Part shown: positions 26,788-33,829 of the stretch, one piece after another
How positions within the stretch are numbered: position 1 is the stretch's first letter
Layout of the letters: each line of letters begins with the position of its first letter
Assembly: GCA_012837385.1 (NCBI GenBank)
Contig: DURH01000031.1
Span: 29,697-93,696, forward strand
DNA length: 64,000 nt
Reading direction: 5' to 3'
Source of the DNA: Bacillota bacterium
GTDB lineage: Bacteria > Bacillota > Limnochordia > Darwinibacteriales > Darwinibacteriaceae
Position numbers and translations under genes: made by a program
The notes under the pieces: generated by a model
What the model was told of the DNA's origin: nothing
Databases searched by the model: none
The model's input: the letters and a program-made list of their open reading frames with translations, nothing else

Positions 26788-27765
26788 CTAAAAATGCGCC
26801 ACCTGACGGATGCCGTTAGCGATGCGCTGGGCGTCCAGGAAGTAATGGTGTTCGCCCCTGGGCAGGGGAATGGTAATGTCAAAACCCGCGAGGCGGGTAG
26901 GCGGCGCTTCCAGATGGAGGAATGCCCCCTCATTGACCAGGGTAATCAGTTCAGCCCCTGGTCCAAAGGATCTTGCCGCTTCATGCACCACTACAAACCT
27001 GCCGGTCTTCTGCACCGACTCAATGATGGTGTCCCGGTCAATGGGCGAGATGGTGCGCAGATCGATAATCTCAAGGTCGATTCCTTCCTCCTGCAGAATC
27101 TGCTCTGCCTTCAGCACCTCATGGATGTAGGCGCCCCAGCTCACCACAGTGAGGTCAGTGCCTGGTTTGAGCACCTTAGCCTTGCCGATGGGAATGGTAT
27201 AATCCTCCTCTGGCACCTCCTGCCGGAAAGCGCGGTAGATCTTGGAGGGTTCTAAAAACATTACTGGATCATCATCCCTGATGGCCGCCAGCAGCAGCCC
27301 CTTAGCATCATAGGGAGTGGATGGGACTACCACTTTAAGGCCGGGGATGTGCCCAAAAAAGGTGTCCAGGCTTTCGGAATGGTGTTCCAGAGCCCTAATG
27401 CCGCCACCATGGGGCATGCGGATCACCAAGGGGAGAGTACGCTGGCCGCGAGTGCGGTTGCGCATTCTAGCCACATGGGAGATGATCTGGTTGAAAGCTG
27501 GGTAGACAAACCCAGAAAACTGGATTTCCGCAACGGGCCGAAGGCCATTCACGGCCATCCCGATAGCCGAGCCCACAATGGCCGATTCAGCCAAGGGAGT
27601 GTCAAAGCAGCGCTGCTGCCCATATTTTTCCTGCAGTCCCACAGTTGCCCTAAACACTCCGCCTTCCAAACCCACGTCTTCGCCAAACACTACTACACTC
27701 TCGTCCTGGGCCATAGCCAAGTCTAGAGTGTGGTTAATCGCGGTGATTAGGTTCATCAGGGCCAT
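26788..27765 (-). CDS. pdhB: Pyruvate dehydrogenase E1 beta subunit
   Basis: 325 residues. Starts MALMNLITAINHTLDLAM, followed by VVVFGEDVGLEGGVFRATVG, RCFDTPLAESAIVGSAIGMA and MPHGGGIRALEHHSES, all standard for the beta subunit of ThDP-dependent 2-oxoacid dehydrogenases. It abuts pdhA directly (E1 alpha stop at 27766), so the subunits are coupled. The pyruvate assignment over branched-chain substrate rests on similarity and context, not on a diagnostic residue. Confidence 0.94.
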   Translation of the reverse strand: MALMNLITAINHTLDLAMAQDESVVVFGEDVGLEGGVFRATVGLQEKYGQQRCFDTPLAESAIVGSAIGMAVNGLRPVAEIQFSGFVYPAFNQIISHVARMRNRTRGQRTLPLVIRMPHGGGIRALEHHSESLDTFFGHIPGLKVVVPSTPYDAKGLLLAAIRDDDPVMFLEPSKIYRAFRQEVPEEDYTIPIGKAKVLKPGTDLTVVSWGAYIHEVLKAEQILQEEGIDLEIIDLRTISPIDRDTIIESVQKTGRFVVVHEAARSFGPGAELITLVNEGAFLHLEAPPTRLAGFDITIPLPRGEHHYFLDAQRIANGIRQVAHF

Positions 27766-28851
27766 CTATTTCACCTTCCCCTCTAGGTATTGCACATACT
27801 GTTCATACTGCTCTCGGAGATGGGCAGGCATCTCTCTAAAGTTGTACTTGAACAGATCTTCCAGTTGAGGATCGCCTTCCTCCTCCACTTCCCTGAACAC
27901 TGCCAGGGCGTACTCCCCATACTCGTCACTCAGAGCGGCATCCTGCTCTTCACTCCACACCCCTTTGTTGATCAGGTAGGCTTTCATGCGCAGCAGGGGA
28001 TCTTTGGGCTGCCACTCGGCAACTTCACTGTCCTCCCGGTACTTCGTGGGATCGTCAGAAGTAGTGTGGGCGCCGAGGCGGTAGGTGTACGCTTCGATTA
28101 AGGTAGGGCCACCTCCCAACCTGGCTCTATCTATGGCATCTTTAGCTGCTGCATACATGGCAAACAGATCATTGCCATCCACGAGGATTCCTGGAATACC
28201 CGCGGCCACCGCTTTCTGCACTAGGGTTTCAGCCTTGGTCTGCTTCTGCCTGGAGACCGAAATGGCATACTGGTTGTTCTGGACAATAAAAACAACGGGT
28301 GCATTAAAAACACCCGCGAAATTCAACGCCTCGCTGAAATCGCCGGTGGAAGTTCCGCCATCACCGATATAGGTTACGGTAACATCATCTTCTCCTTTGA
28401 TGCTGGACGCCATGGCAATACCCACCGCGTGGTGAACCTGTGTGCCGATGGGTACTGCAATGGGCAGTACTTTTACGCCTTCAGCAAAATGGCTGCCGTA
28501 TTCGTTTCCATACCAATAGAGGTAGACTGTCTTTAAGTCAACGCCCCGGTGCAGCCAGGCACCGAGTTCTCTAAACGCGGGAACAAGCCAATCCTGCTTA
28601 CCCATGGCCGCGGCTGGCCCTACCTGAGCTGCCTCCTGCCCGGTGTTGGGGGCATAGGTGAGCATGCGGCCCTGCCTCTGCAGCTGCAGCGCCTTATTGT
28701 CAGCGCTTCTAGTGAGCAGCATTGCTTTATACAACTCGAGCCACTCTTGGTCACTGAGTTCAGGCACGAGATGGGGCTTCTGGATCACACCGTTCTCATC
28801 CATAATCTGCAGCATTTGACCCTTAAGGGGGCCATATTCCTGGATTAACAC
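27766..28851 (-). CDS. pdhA: Pyruvate dehydrogenase E1 alpha subunit
   Basis: 361 residues from a GTG at 28851, chosen because GGAAAGGCGGGG precedes it; an in-frame ATG at 28872 sits in AT-rich sequence without a ribosome site. RQGRMLTYAPNTGQEAAQVG (substrate side), the ThDP motif GDGGTSTGDFSEALNFA with the terminal Asn in IVQNNQYAIS, and the phosphorylation-loop region YRLGAHTTSDDPTKYR are present. Decarboxylates pyruvate and acetylates the lipoyl arm with E1 beta. First gene of the pdhABCD operon. Confidence 0.94.
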   Translation of the reverse strand: MLIQEYGPLKGQMLQIMDENGVIQKPHLVPELSDQEWLELYKAMLLTRSADNKALQLQRQGRMLTYAPNTGQEAAQVGPAAAMGKQDWLVPAFRELGAWLHRGVDLKTVYLYWYGNEYGSHFAEGVKVLPIAVPIGTQVHHAVGIAMASSIKGEDDVTVTYIGDGGTSTGDFSEALNFAGVFNAPVVFIVQNNQYAISVSRQKQTKAETLVQKAVAAGIPGILVDGNDLFAMYAAAKDAIDRARLGGGPTLIEAYTYRLGAHTTSDDPTKYREDSEVAEWQPKDPLLRMKAYLINKGVWSEEQDAALSDEYGEYALAVFREVEEEGDPQLEDLFKYNFREMPAHLREQYEQYVQYLEGKVK

Positions 28852-28898
28852 AGCAACCCCGCCTTTCCACATAATTTATTAGTGGTTTACTTAGTTTA

Positions 28899-28935
28899 AG
28901 CATAGCAGAGATGAGAATGGTTTTCAATACCATTC
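28899..28935 (-). promoter_or_regulatory. pdh promoter with overlapping inverted repeat
   Basis: Leftward TTGAAA (28927-28922) and TATGCT (28904-28899) are 17 bases apart. GAATGGT (28915-28921) and ACCATTC (28929-28935) form a 7-bp inverted repeat straddling the -35, a likely repressor or activator site for the PDH operon. Confidence 0.65.
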
Positions 28936-28981
28936 GCGGGGAAATACTGGGATTTACAAATTATTCCCAAAATAAGTAAAA

Positions 28982-29002
28982 GCCCTGGGGTCATCCCAGG
29001 GC
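28982..29002 (-). terminator. Terminator overlapping the end of the patatin gene
   Basis: GCCCTGGG and CCCAGGGC form a stem that includes the stop codon region of the patatin gene; the leftward tail is CTTTTACTTATTTT. It lies 47 bases upstream of the pdh -35. Confidence 0.75.
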
Positions 29003-30085
29003 CCTGCGCCTCATCAAGGTGCGCAGCTGGCCGAAAAAGCCAGGCTCACTTGGGGAAGCCTGCGTCTTTTGAATTTGGTTCTCCAAGAGGTAATTGAAAT
29101 AGGGGCTGTTCTTCTCCGGGAAGCTTTGCGGAGTACGCGCCAGTCTGAACAGAAGCTCCCGGTTTTCTTTGCTGCCGGGAGCGAGCCCCCTTTCTCTGAA
29201 CAGCCTCACCGCCACCTCATAGCCCCTGGCCATCATCTGGGGTATATATTCCACCTCAAAGGTGCCAATATTGTAGATCAGGGGGTTGATGGTGATAATT
29301 CGGCTGTGGCTCAGTGCCCGGTCATTGAGCCGATCCTTGAATTGAGCCAGCATAAGAATATCAAGGGATTGGCTGAAAATCTCCAAGGGGCCGTCGGTTA
29401 GAATGGAATCTCGGCGTATGCCTGCATAGCCTAGATTCACCCCCAGCACCCTTTGGGCCTTGCCCAGGCGCACGGCAATGTTCAAGGGATACCCGTCTCT
29501 CAGTCCGCCGTCTACATAGCAGTCGTGCTCGTTCTCGAACACAGCAGGCACAAACACCCCAGGAATGCTGATGCTAGCCCGCACTGCTTGGGCAATACTG
29601 AGATCATCCCTGACCAGGTAACCTCCACATTCCCCAGCGGCATCTGGCTCCAAGCCCAGGGCTTTGTAGTCGCAGAACACGGTCTGCTGGCCGTTGTTGA
29701 GGTTTACCGCGGGAATTAAGAGTCGGCACTTCTTCAGATCCTGAAAGCGCTGCACAGGCAGACTCCTGGCAATGATCTGCTCCAAGGAGCGGCCGCGCAC
29801 AGCCCCGGTGAGACGCTTAATATCCCAAGTGAGCAGAGCCAAGATGGCACCCGGCCAGTTCAGGTCCACAATTTCGCCCTTCGCCCTGCTGTGTTCCAGG
29901 AACAAGCTTTCCAGTTCTGCGGAGTTCAAACCAGCGGCATAGAGAGCGGCCACAATGGAGCCCCCTGATGTGCCCACCACCAGATCAGGCTCTAGGTTGT
30001 ATTCCTCTACCGCCTTTAACACACCTACATGGGCAGCAGCGCGCACGCTGCCCCCAGATAAAACAAGACTGAGTTTCTCGCTCAA
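28991..30085 (-). CDS. Patatin-like phospholipase (RssA/NTE type)
   Basis: 364 residues from a TTG at 30085 with GAGGAGG 7 bases upstream. The patatin domain spans about 1-215: oxyanion loop LSGGSVRAAAHVGVL (8-22), nucleophile Ser in VGTSGGSIVAALYAAG (37-52), and catalytic Asp in CYVDGGLRDGYPLN (about 188-201). The catalytic Ser-Asp dyad is thus intact. No signal peptide. Acts on lipid acyl esters; the physiological substrate is unknown. The C-terminal 150 residues (about 215-364) are less conserved. The gene stands alone between two terminators. Confidence 0.92.
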   Translation of the reverse strand: MSEKLSLVLSGGSVRAAAHVGVLKAVEEYNLEPDLVVGTSGGSIVAALYAAGLNSAELESLFLEHSRAKGEIVDLNWPGAILALLTWDIKRLTGAVRGRSLEQIIARSLPVQRFQDLKKCRLLIPAVNLNNGQQTVFCDYKALGLEPDAAGECGGYLVRDDLSIAQAVRASISIPGVFVPAVFENEHDCYVDGGLRDGYPLNIAVRLGKAQRVLGVNLGYAGIRRDSILTDGPLEIFSQSLDILMLAQFKDRLNDRALSHSRIITINPLIYNIGTFEVEYIPQMMARGYEVAVRLFRERGLAPGSKENRELLFRLARTPQSFPEKNSPYFNYLLENQIQKTQASPSEPGFFGQLRTLMRRRALG

Positions 30086-30245
30086 CCTGTAACCTCCTCA
30101 AAATCCAATTTCACTCAGATTGGGGAAGCTGGTAGGACAGGAAGAGAAAGGAAAGGGCTGACCGATAGTCCAGTCTATGTACCAAGCCTGAGCTCGGTCA
30201 CTGCACTCCAATTGCCACTTTTCAGTTAATTGTGTCTGAAAAAAA

Positions 30246-30275
30246 CCCGGAAACCTCCAGGTGAAGGCCTCCGGG
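30246..30275 (-). terminator. Terminator of lepB
   Basis: CCCGGA and TCCGGG with an inner CCT/AGG pair form an interrupted stem; leftward it is followed by seven T residues. Confidence 0.7.
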
Positions 30276-30281
30276 GCCCGC

Positions 30282-30848
30282 TCAAAATGCCGTGTTTTTG
30301 AATACTGCAGGGCGCAGCATCAGGTCGATCTGGTTCAAAGGCCAGTAGCGCCACACCGCCCGGCCGACAATCAGCTCCCTGGGCAGGAAACCCACGCGGC
30401 TGAAACGGCTGTCTTCGCTGTTGTTGCGGTTATCGCCCAGCACAAAATAGGTGCCTTCAGGGACGATCTGCGGCGCAAACCCGATGCGGGCAGGCGCTAA
30501 GGTGTAATCCTCTTCAATGGGTTGATCGTTGATATACACAACTCCTTGAATGATGGCCACCTTATCTCCTGGCAAACCAATAACCCGTTTCACAAACTGC
30601 TCACGAGTATTAGAAGGATTCTTAAAGACGATAATCTCACCCCGGGAAGGCTCAATAAATCGATAGGAGATTTTGTCAATCAAGAGCCGCTCTCCGTGGT
30701 GGAGAGTGGGAAGCATGGAGTCCCCATTGACCGTGTAGGCCCTGGCTATAAAAATCATGATTAGGGCGGCAATGATAACTGCGGATCCTACTGTTTCGAT
30801 CAGCTCGCGAAGCTGGCTTTTAGGCTTCTTGTGAACTACTGTTTTCAA
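30282..30848 (-). CDS. lepB: Signal peptidase I
   Basis: 188 residues from a TTG at 30848 (TTGGAGG 8 bases upstream; the frame is open further but without a start signal). One N-terminal membrane helix (about 18-38), then the S26 boxes: catalytic Ser in NGDSMLPTL (about 42-50), VFKNPSNTREQFVKRVIGLPGD with the catalytic Lys (about 74-95), and GDNRNNSEDSRFSRVGF (box E). Cleaves signal peptides on the outer face of the cytoplasmic membrane. Normal short Gram-positive type. Confidence 0.95.
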   Translation of the reverse strand: MKTVVHKKPKSQLRELIETVGSAVIIAALIMIFIARAYTVNGDSMLPTLHHGERLLIDKISYRFIEPSRGEIIVFKNPSNTREQFVKRVIGLPGDKVAIIQGVVYINDQPIEEDYTLAPARIGFAPQIVPEGTYFVLGDNRNNSEDSRFSRVGFLPRELIVGRAVWRYWPLNQIDLMLRPAVFKNTAF

Positions 30849-30961
30849 TCTGTCTACCTCCAAGGCTATGGACTTGGTGCATTTCCCAGAAGACTTCCAC
30901 GTTCCTGACAGCAAATCCTGCCTGCCTTCTCCAGCCTGAAGATGGAAACAGTATCCGCAGC

Positions 30962-31546
30962 CTACAGCTTCCAGAAGCAGGACTGCAGTACCTCCTTGTA
31001 AAGGCGCACCGCTTCGTAAAAGAGCTTTTCATCGCGTTTTTCCAAAGCTTCGTCGATGCGTGCCTTAAGCGTTATGGCCCAGAGCACCAAGTCCACCTGC
31101 TCTCGGATAAACGAGGCAAAACCAGCGGCCAATGTGGGGGGCACAGCCTCATTGGGTACTGCTACTTCTTCATACCAATCGGGGGTATCTCCTTGGAAAA
31201 CAAGCTGCACATGAAGGAGCCCAGAGAACTCCTGCAGCACTTCCCACGCCTGCAGGGGCTCAGTGATGCACACTTCTCTCGTTCTCTGCGTCTGATGGAG
31301 CAGCCCGCCGTTCACTAGTAGAAGGTGTTCCGACTCGCTGCCCAGGCTGAGTTCAAAGGCTGTTCCTGCGCTGCCTGATTGGGAAATTACCATAGTGTTC
31401 GGCAGGAAGTCTCGGTTTGTGACGAAAACCAGCCTTTTGAGCAGGGCAGGTTGGGCACAGATTCTTTCCAGCAGCTCCCTACTGTCCCCGTGTTTCAATG
31501 GAGATTCGCAAAAACGGCGCAGCACATACTCCTTGTGTACGATCAT
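30962..31546 (-). CDS. UPF0302/YpiB-like protein
   Basis: 194 residues from the ATG at 31546 (GAGGAGGGG just upstream). The overall pattern matches the Bacillus YpiB family: a short N-terminal helix pair, LVFVTNRDFLPNTMVIS in the place of the family LVMST segment, an ELSLGSES segment, and a C-terminal helix region RIDEALEKRDEKLFYEAVRLY like the IDDALDRRDKEAF end of YpiB. YpiB proteins have no firmly known activity. I assign the family from remembered sequence pattern, not from a search. Confidence 0.6.
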   Translation of the reverse strand: MIVHKEYVLRRFCESPLKHGDSRELLERICAQPALLKRLVFVTNRDFLPNTMVISQSGSAGTAFELSLGSESEHLLLVNGGLLHQTQRTREVCITEPLQAWEVLQEFSGLLHVQLVFQGDTPDWYEEVAVPNEAVPPTLAAGFASFIREQVDLVLWAITLKARIDEALEKRDEKLFYEAVRLYKEVLQSCFWKL

Positions 31547-31617
31547 CTCGCCCCTCCTCGCCAAAGAAGATCACTACACTATATGCGGGAGCTGTCTAGA
31601 ATAAGTCCCAGCTTCTC

Positions 31618-32379
31618 CTAGGGGAGCCCAACGGTGAGCCCGTCATACGCTAAATGAACCCCAGGCGGAAGTGATCTGCTCACCTTATTATGCTCCATTA
31701 AGTGGGAAATATGGGTGAAATAGGTCTGCCGGGGTTTTAGTTCTGTGATCAAATCCAGGGCCTGGGCCATATGCATATGGGAATGGTGAGGATCAAAGCG
31801 CACCACACCGAGGATCAACATCTCCAAATCCTGCAGCATGGCTAGGGAAGAGGGTGGAATATGGCTGCAGTCGGTGATATAGGCTAGATCGCCGATGCGA
31901 TAGCCGAAAATGGGCAGGGTGCCGTGGAGCACGGGAATGGTCTCTACCAGCACATTACCTACCTGAAAAGGGCCTTCCACCACATGGGTTTCAATCTTGG
32001 CCCGATCTGGGCTGTTCCCCTGGTGGCGAAAGATATAGGCAAAGACCTCCCTGAGCTCTGCAATGGTAGGTGCGCTGCCGTACACAGGAACGCTCTTTCT
32101 AGTTAGGCGGCTGAAGACCCGCAGATCGTCCAGCCCAAAGACATGGTCAGCATGGCAGTGGGTGTAGAGCACCCCATCCACCTGTTGGATATTGGCCTGC
32201 AAAGCCTGGAGGCGGAATTCAGTGGCGGTATCGATTAACAGGCTAGTCCCCTTCCAGCGCAGCCAAAGCGAGCTGCGGGTGCGTTTGTTTTTCGGATCAG
32301 TACTGGTGCACACAGGACAGGTGCAGGTGAGGACGGGAACACCGTAAGAAGTGCCGCTGCCTAGAAATGTGATCTCCAT
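31618..32379 (-). CDS. Metallo-beta-lactamase fold hydrolase, PhnP-like
   Basis: 253 residues. FLGSGTSYGVPVLTCTCPVC at the N terminus with the extra zinc-binding cysteines of the PhnP group, the metal motif THCHADHVFGLDDLR (about 73-87), ITDCSHIPPSS and a final HISHLMEHNK provide the ligands. PhnP-type enzymes are cyclic phosphodiesterases; the substrate here is unknown. It is divergent from the SOS cassette with an 82-base gap that contains two LexA-type boxes, one only 26 bases upstream of this start, so it may share that control. Confidence 0.88.
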   Translation of the reverse strand: MEITFLGSGTSYGVPVLTCTCPVCTSTDPKNKRTRSSLWLRWKGTSLLIDTATEFRLQALQANIQQVDGVLYTHCHADHVFGLDDLRVFSRLTRKSVPVYGSAPTIAELREVFAYIFRHQGNSPDRAKIETHVVEGPFQVGNVLVETIPVLHGTLPIFGYRIGDLAYITDCSHIPPSSLAMLQDLEMLILGVVRFDPHHSHMHMAQALDLITELKPRQTYFTHISHLMEHNKVSRSLPPGVHLAYDGLTVGLP

Positions 32380-32398
32380 AATACCATCCTTTCCCTCC

Positions 32399-32447
32399 TT
32401 GACCAGAACACTTGTTCTGTATTATAATCTAGGCGAACAGATGTTCC
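32399..32447 (+). promoter_or_regulatory. SOS promoter with two LexA (DinR)-type boxes
   Basis: TTGACC (32399-32404) and TATAAT (32423-32428) have an 18-base spacer. Box 1 is AGAACACTTGTTCT (32405-32418), a near-perfect palindrome filling the spacer. Box 2 is CGAACAGATGTTCC (32434-32447), which fits the Bacillus-type consensus CGAACRNRYGTTYC at every position and overlaps the probable start of transcription. Two boxes flanking the -10 imply tight LexA repression. Confidence 0.85.
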
Positions 32448-32450
32448 GAA
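32421..32450 (-). promoter_or_regulatory. Possible leftward promoter of the PhnP-like gene
   Basis: Read leftward, TTCGGA (32450-32445) and TATAAT (32426-32421) are 18 bases apart; the -10 shares the ATTATAAT core with the rightward promoter. LexA box 2 would lie in its spacer. The -35 is weak. Confidence 0.35.
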
Positions 32451-32461
32451 GGAGGAGTATC

Positions 32462-33580
32462 ATGATCATCTACTGTGGCTTACGCCACTTTTATATTCGC
32501 AATTTTAAGCCGCAGGACGAAGGGCAAACCGACGCTTACTATATTCTAACACACAAAAAGAAGGTCTGGGACTTCTCCCCCGAGCTGAAAGAACACGGCT
32601 TCACCGGCCAAAGTGGAAGAGCTGTTTTACACCTGGATAAACCGGTTTTGACCATAAGCATTGACTTAGCTGACTTTACTCCCCCTGCCCAGGCCTGGCA
32701 TGATTTTTCCCGCCAGTATACCAATGAGCTGGAAGTAGAATACCCCCATGCCTGGTACCTGCGTTTCAAACAGCCAGCCATTTTCCAGCAGTATATCCTC
32801 GATTTCGCTGAAAAACTCCGCCAAGGGCAGGACGAAGGCATTTGGGGCGCAGGCCAGAGCAAACTGGTGGCTAAATTAGCCGCCCACAATCTCACCGGTT
32901 ACAATCGGATCGTCCCCCCAGAGCAGACCCCAAGCTTTCTAAGGCAGATTCCCCTGCACCGCCTGCCCCTGGATGAGCTAAGCACCCTAGAAAAGCTGGG
33001 CATCAAAACCATTGGGCAGCTGGGTGAAGTGCCCTTAGTAGAGCTGGGCAATCAATTTGGCCCCCAAGCTGCTGCCCTGCAGAAACTGGGGCGGGGTGAA
33101 GACCTAGTCCCTTTTCAGGCGGAGCAAACCCAAGAATGCAGATGGTCCTTAGACTGCACCACTCTCGAGGAATTTATGAGACCCCTGCACCCCCAGGAGC
33201 TCAAGCCCTATCTCCAGCGGGGTATGGAAAAGCTCGCCGCTGCCCTGCAAAAGCAGCAGAAAACAGCAGGCGAACTGCAGCTTGAAGCCTGTTCAGCCCA
33301 GGGCCTGCTCTTCAAGAAAAACCGCCTCTTTAAAGAGGCTGCAGATGATGCTGAGAGTTTCCTGCGGGCGCTGGAAAGCCTGCTGCCAGAAGAACCCCTA
33401 GCCCACATCGAAGTGGTATTGAGTAGATTAGAGTTCTCCACCGCTGCCCAGCTGAGCATGTTTTGGGAACCGCAGGCACCCAAGCTCTTTGACGAAGAGC
33501 TCCTCCAGTATGCCCAAGCCGGGATTGAACTCCCCCGCCGGGAGCGGCTTCTGCTGCTCTGGGAGGAGTGTTTCACATGA
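32462..33580 (+). CDS. imuB: ImuB-like, catalytically inactive Y-family DNA polymerase homolog
   Basis: 372 residues from the ATG at 32462 (GAAGGAGGAG upstream). The layout is that of a Y-family polymerase: palm-like N-terminal region, fingers/thumb with a helix-hairpin-helix (about 172-195; LEKLGIKTIGQLGEVPLVEL, then LQKLGRGEDLVPF), and a little-finger domain (about 215-330). The catalytic carboxylates seem lost: the first motif reads YCGLRHFYI (4-12) where active enzymes have an Asp before the Phe-Tyr pair, and the second reads YPHAWYLRF (94-102) in place of SIDEAYLD. A beta-clamp motif QLSMF lies at 330-334. ImuB proteins share exactly these traits and tether the error-prone polymerase to the clamp. 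Next gene overlaps by 4 bases (ATGA). Confidence 0.75.
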   Translation: MIIYCGLRHFYIRNFKPQDEGQTDAYYILTHKKKVWDFSPELKEHGFTGQSGRAVLHLDKPVLTISIDLADFTPPAQAWHDFSRQYTNELEVEYPHAWYLRFKQPAIFQQYILDFAEKLRQGQDEGIWGAGQSKLVAKLAAHNLTGYNRIVPPEQTPSFLRQIPLHRLPLDELSTLEKLGIKTIGQLGEVPLVELGNQFGPQAAALQKLGRGEDLVPFQAEQTQECRWSLDCTTLEEFMRPLHPQELKPYLQRGMEKLAAALQKQQKTAGELQLEACSAQGLLFKKNRLFKEAADDAESFLRALESLLPEEPLAHIEVVLSRLEFSTAAQLSMFWEPQAPKLFDEELLQYAQAGIELPRRERLLLLWEECFT

Positions 33581-33816
33581 GCAAGCTGATCAATCAACCC
33601 ATCCAGCTCCAATTTAAAGGCAGCTTCCCCGCAGCGTTTCACTGCGGGCATGAATTTAAGGTGAAGTATATCCTCAACCACTGGCGGGAAGGCGGCCAGT
33701 GGTGGCTGGATGAGCCCGAACTCTTCGTTTATGAAGTGCTTACAAATAAATGCCGCTGCGAACTGCATTTTCTGCCCAGCCTTGAGCAGTGGATTTTGTA
33801 TCGCATCACAGATTAG
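33577..33816 (+). CDS. Small DUF6504-like protein, stand-alone ImuB C-terminal module
   Basis: 79 residues; the ATG at 33577 overlaps the imuB stop and has GGAGGAG 9 bases upstream, so translation is coupled. The protein is one small domain with a Trp pair (W42-W43) followed by EPELFVYEV, and ends LEQWILYRITD. This pattern (Trp pair, Tyr, basic-hydrophobic strand, Trp near the end) resembles the DUF6504 module at the C terminus of some ImuB proteins. If correct, ImuB is split in two here. The family call is from pattern only. The dnaE2-like gene starts 13 bases downstream. Confidence 0.55.
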   Translation: MSKLINQPIQLQFKGSFPAAFHCGHEFKVKYILNHWREGGQWWLDEPELFVYEVLTNKCRCELHFLPSLEQWILYRITD

Positions 33817-33829
33817 TGGAGGGGCCTGC

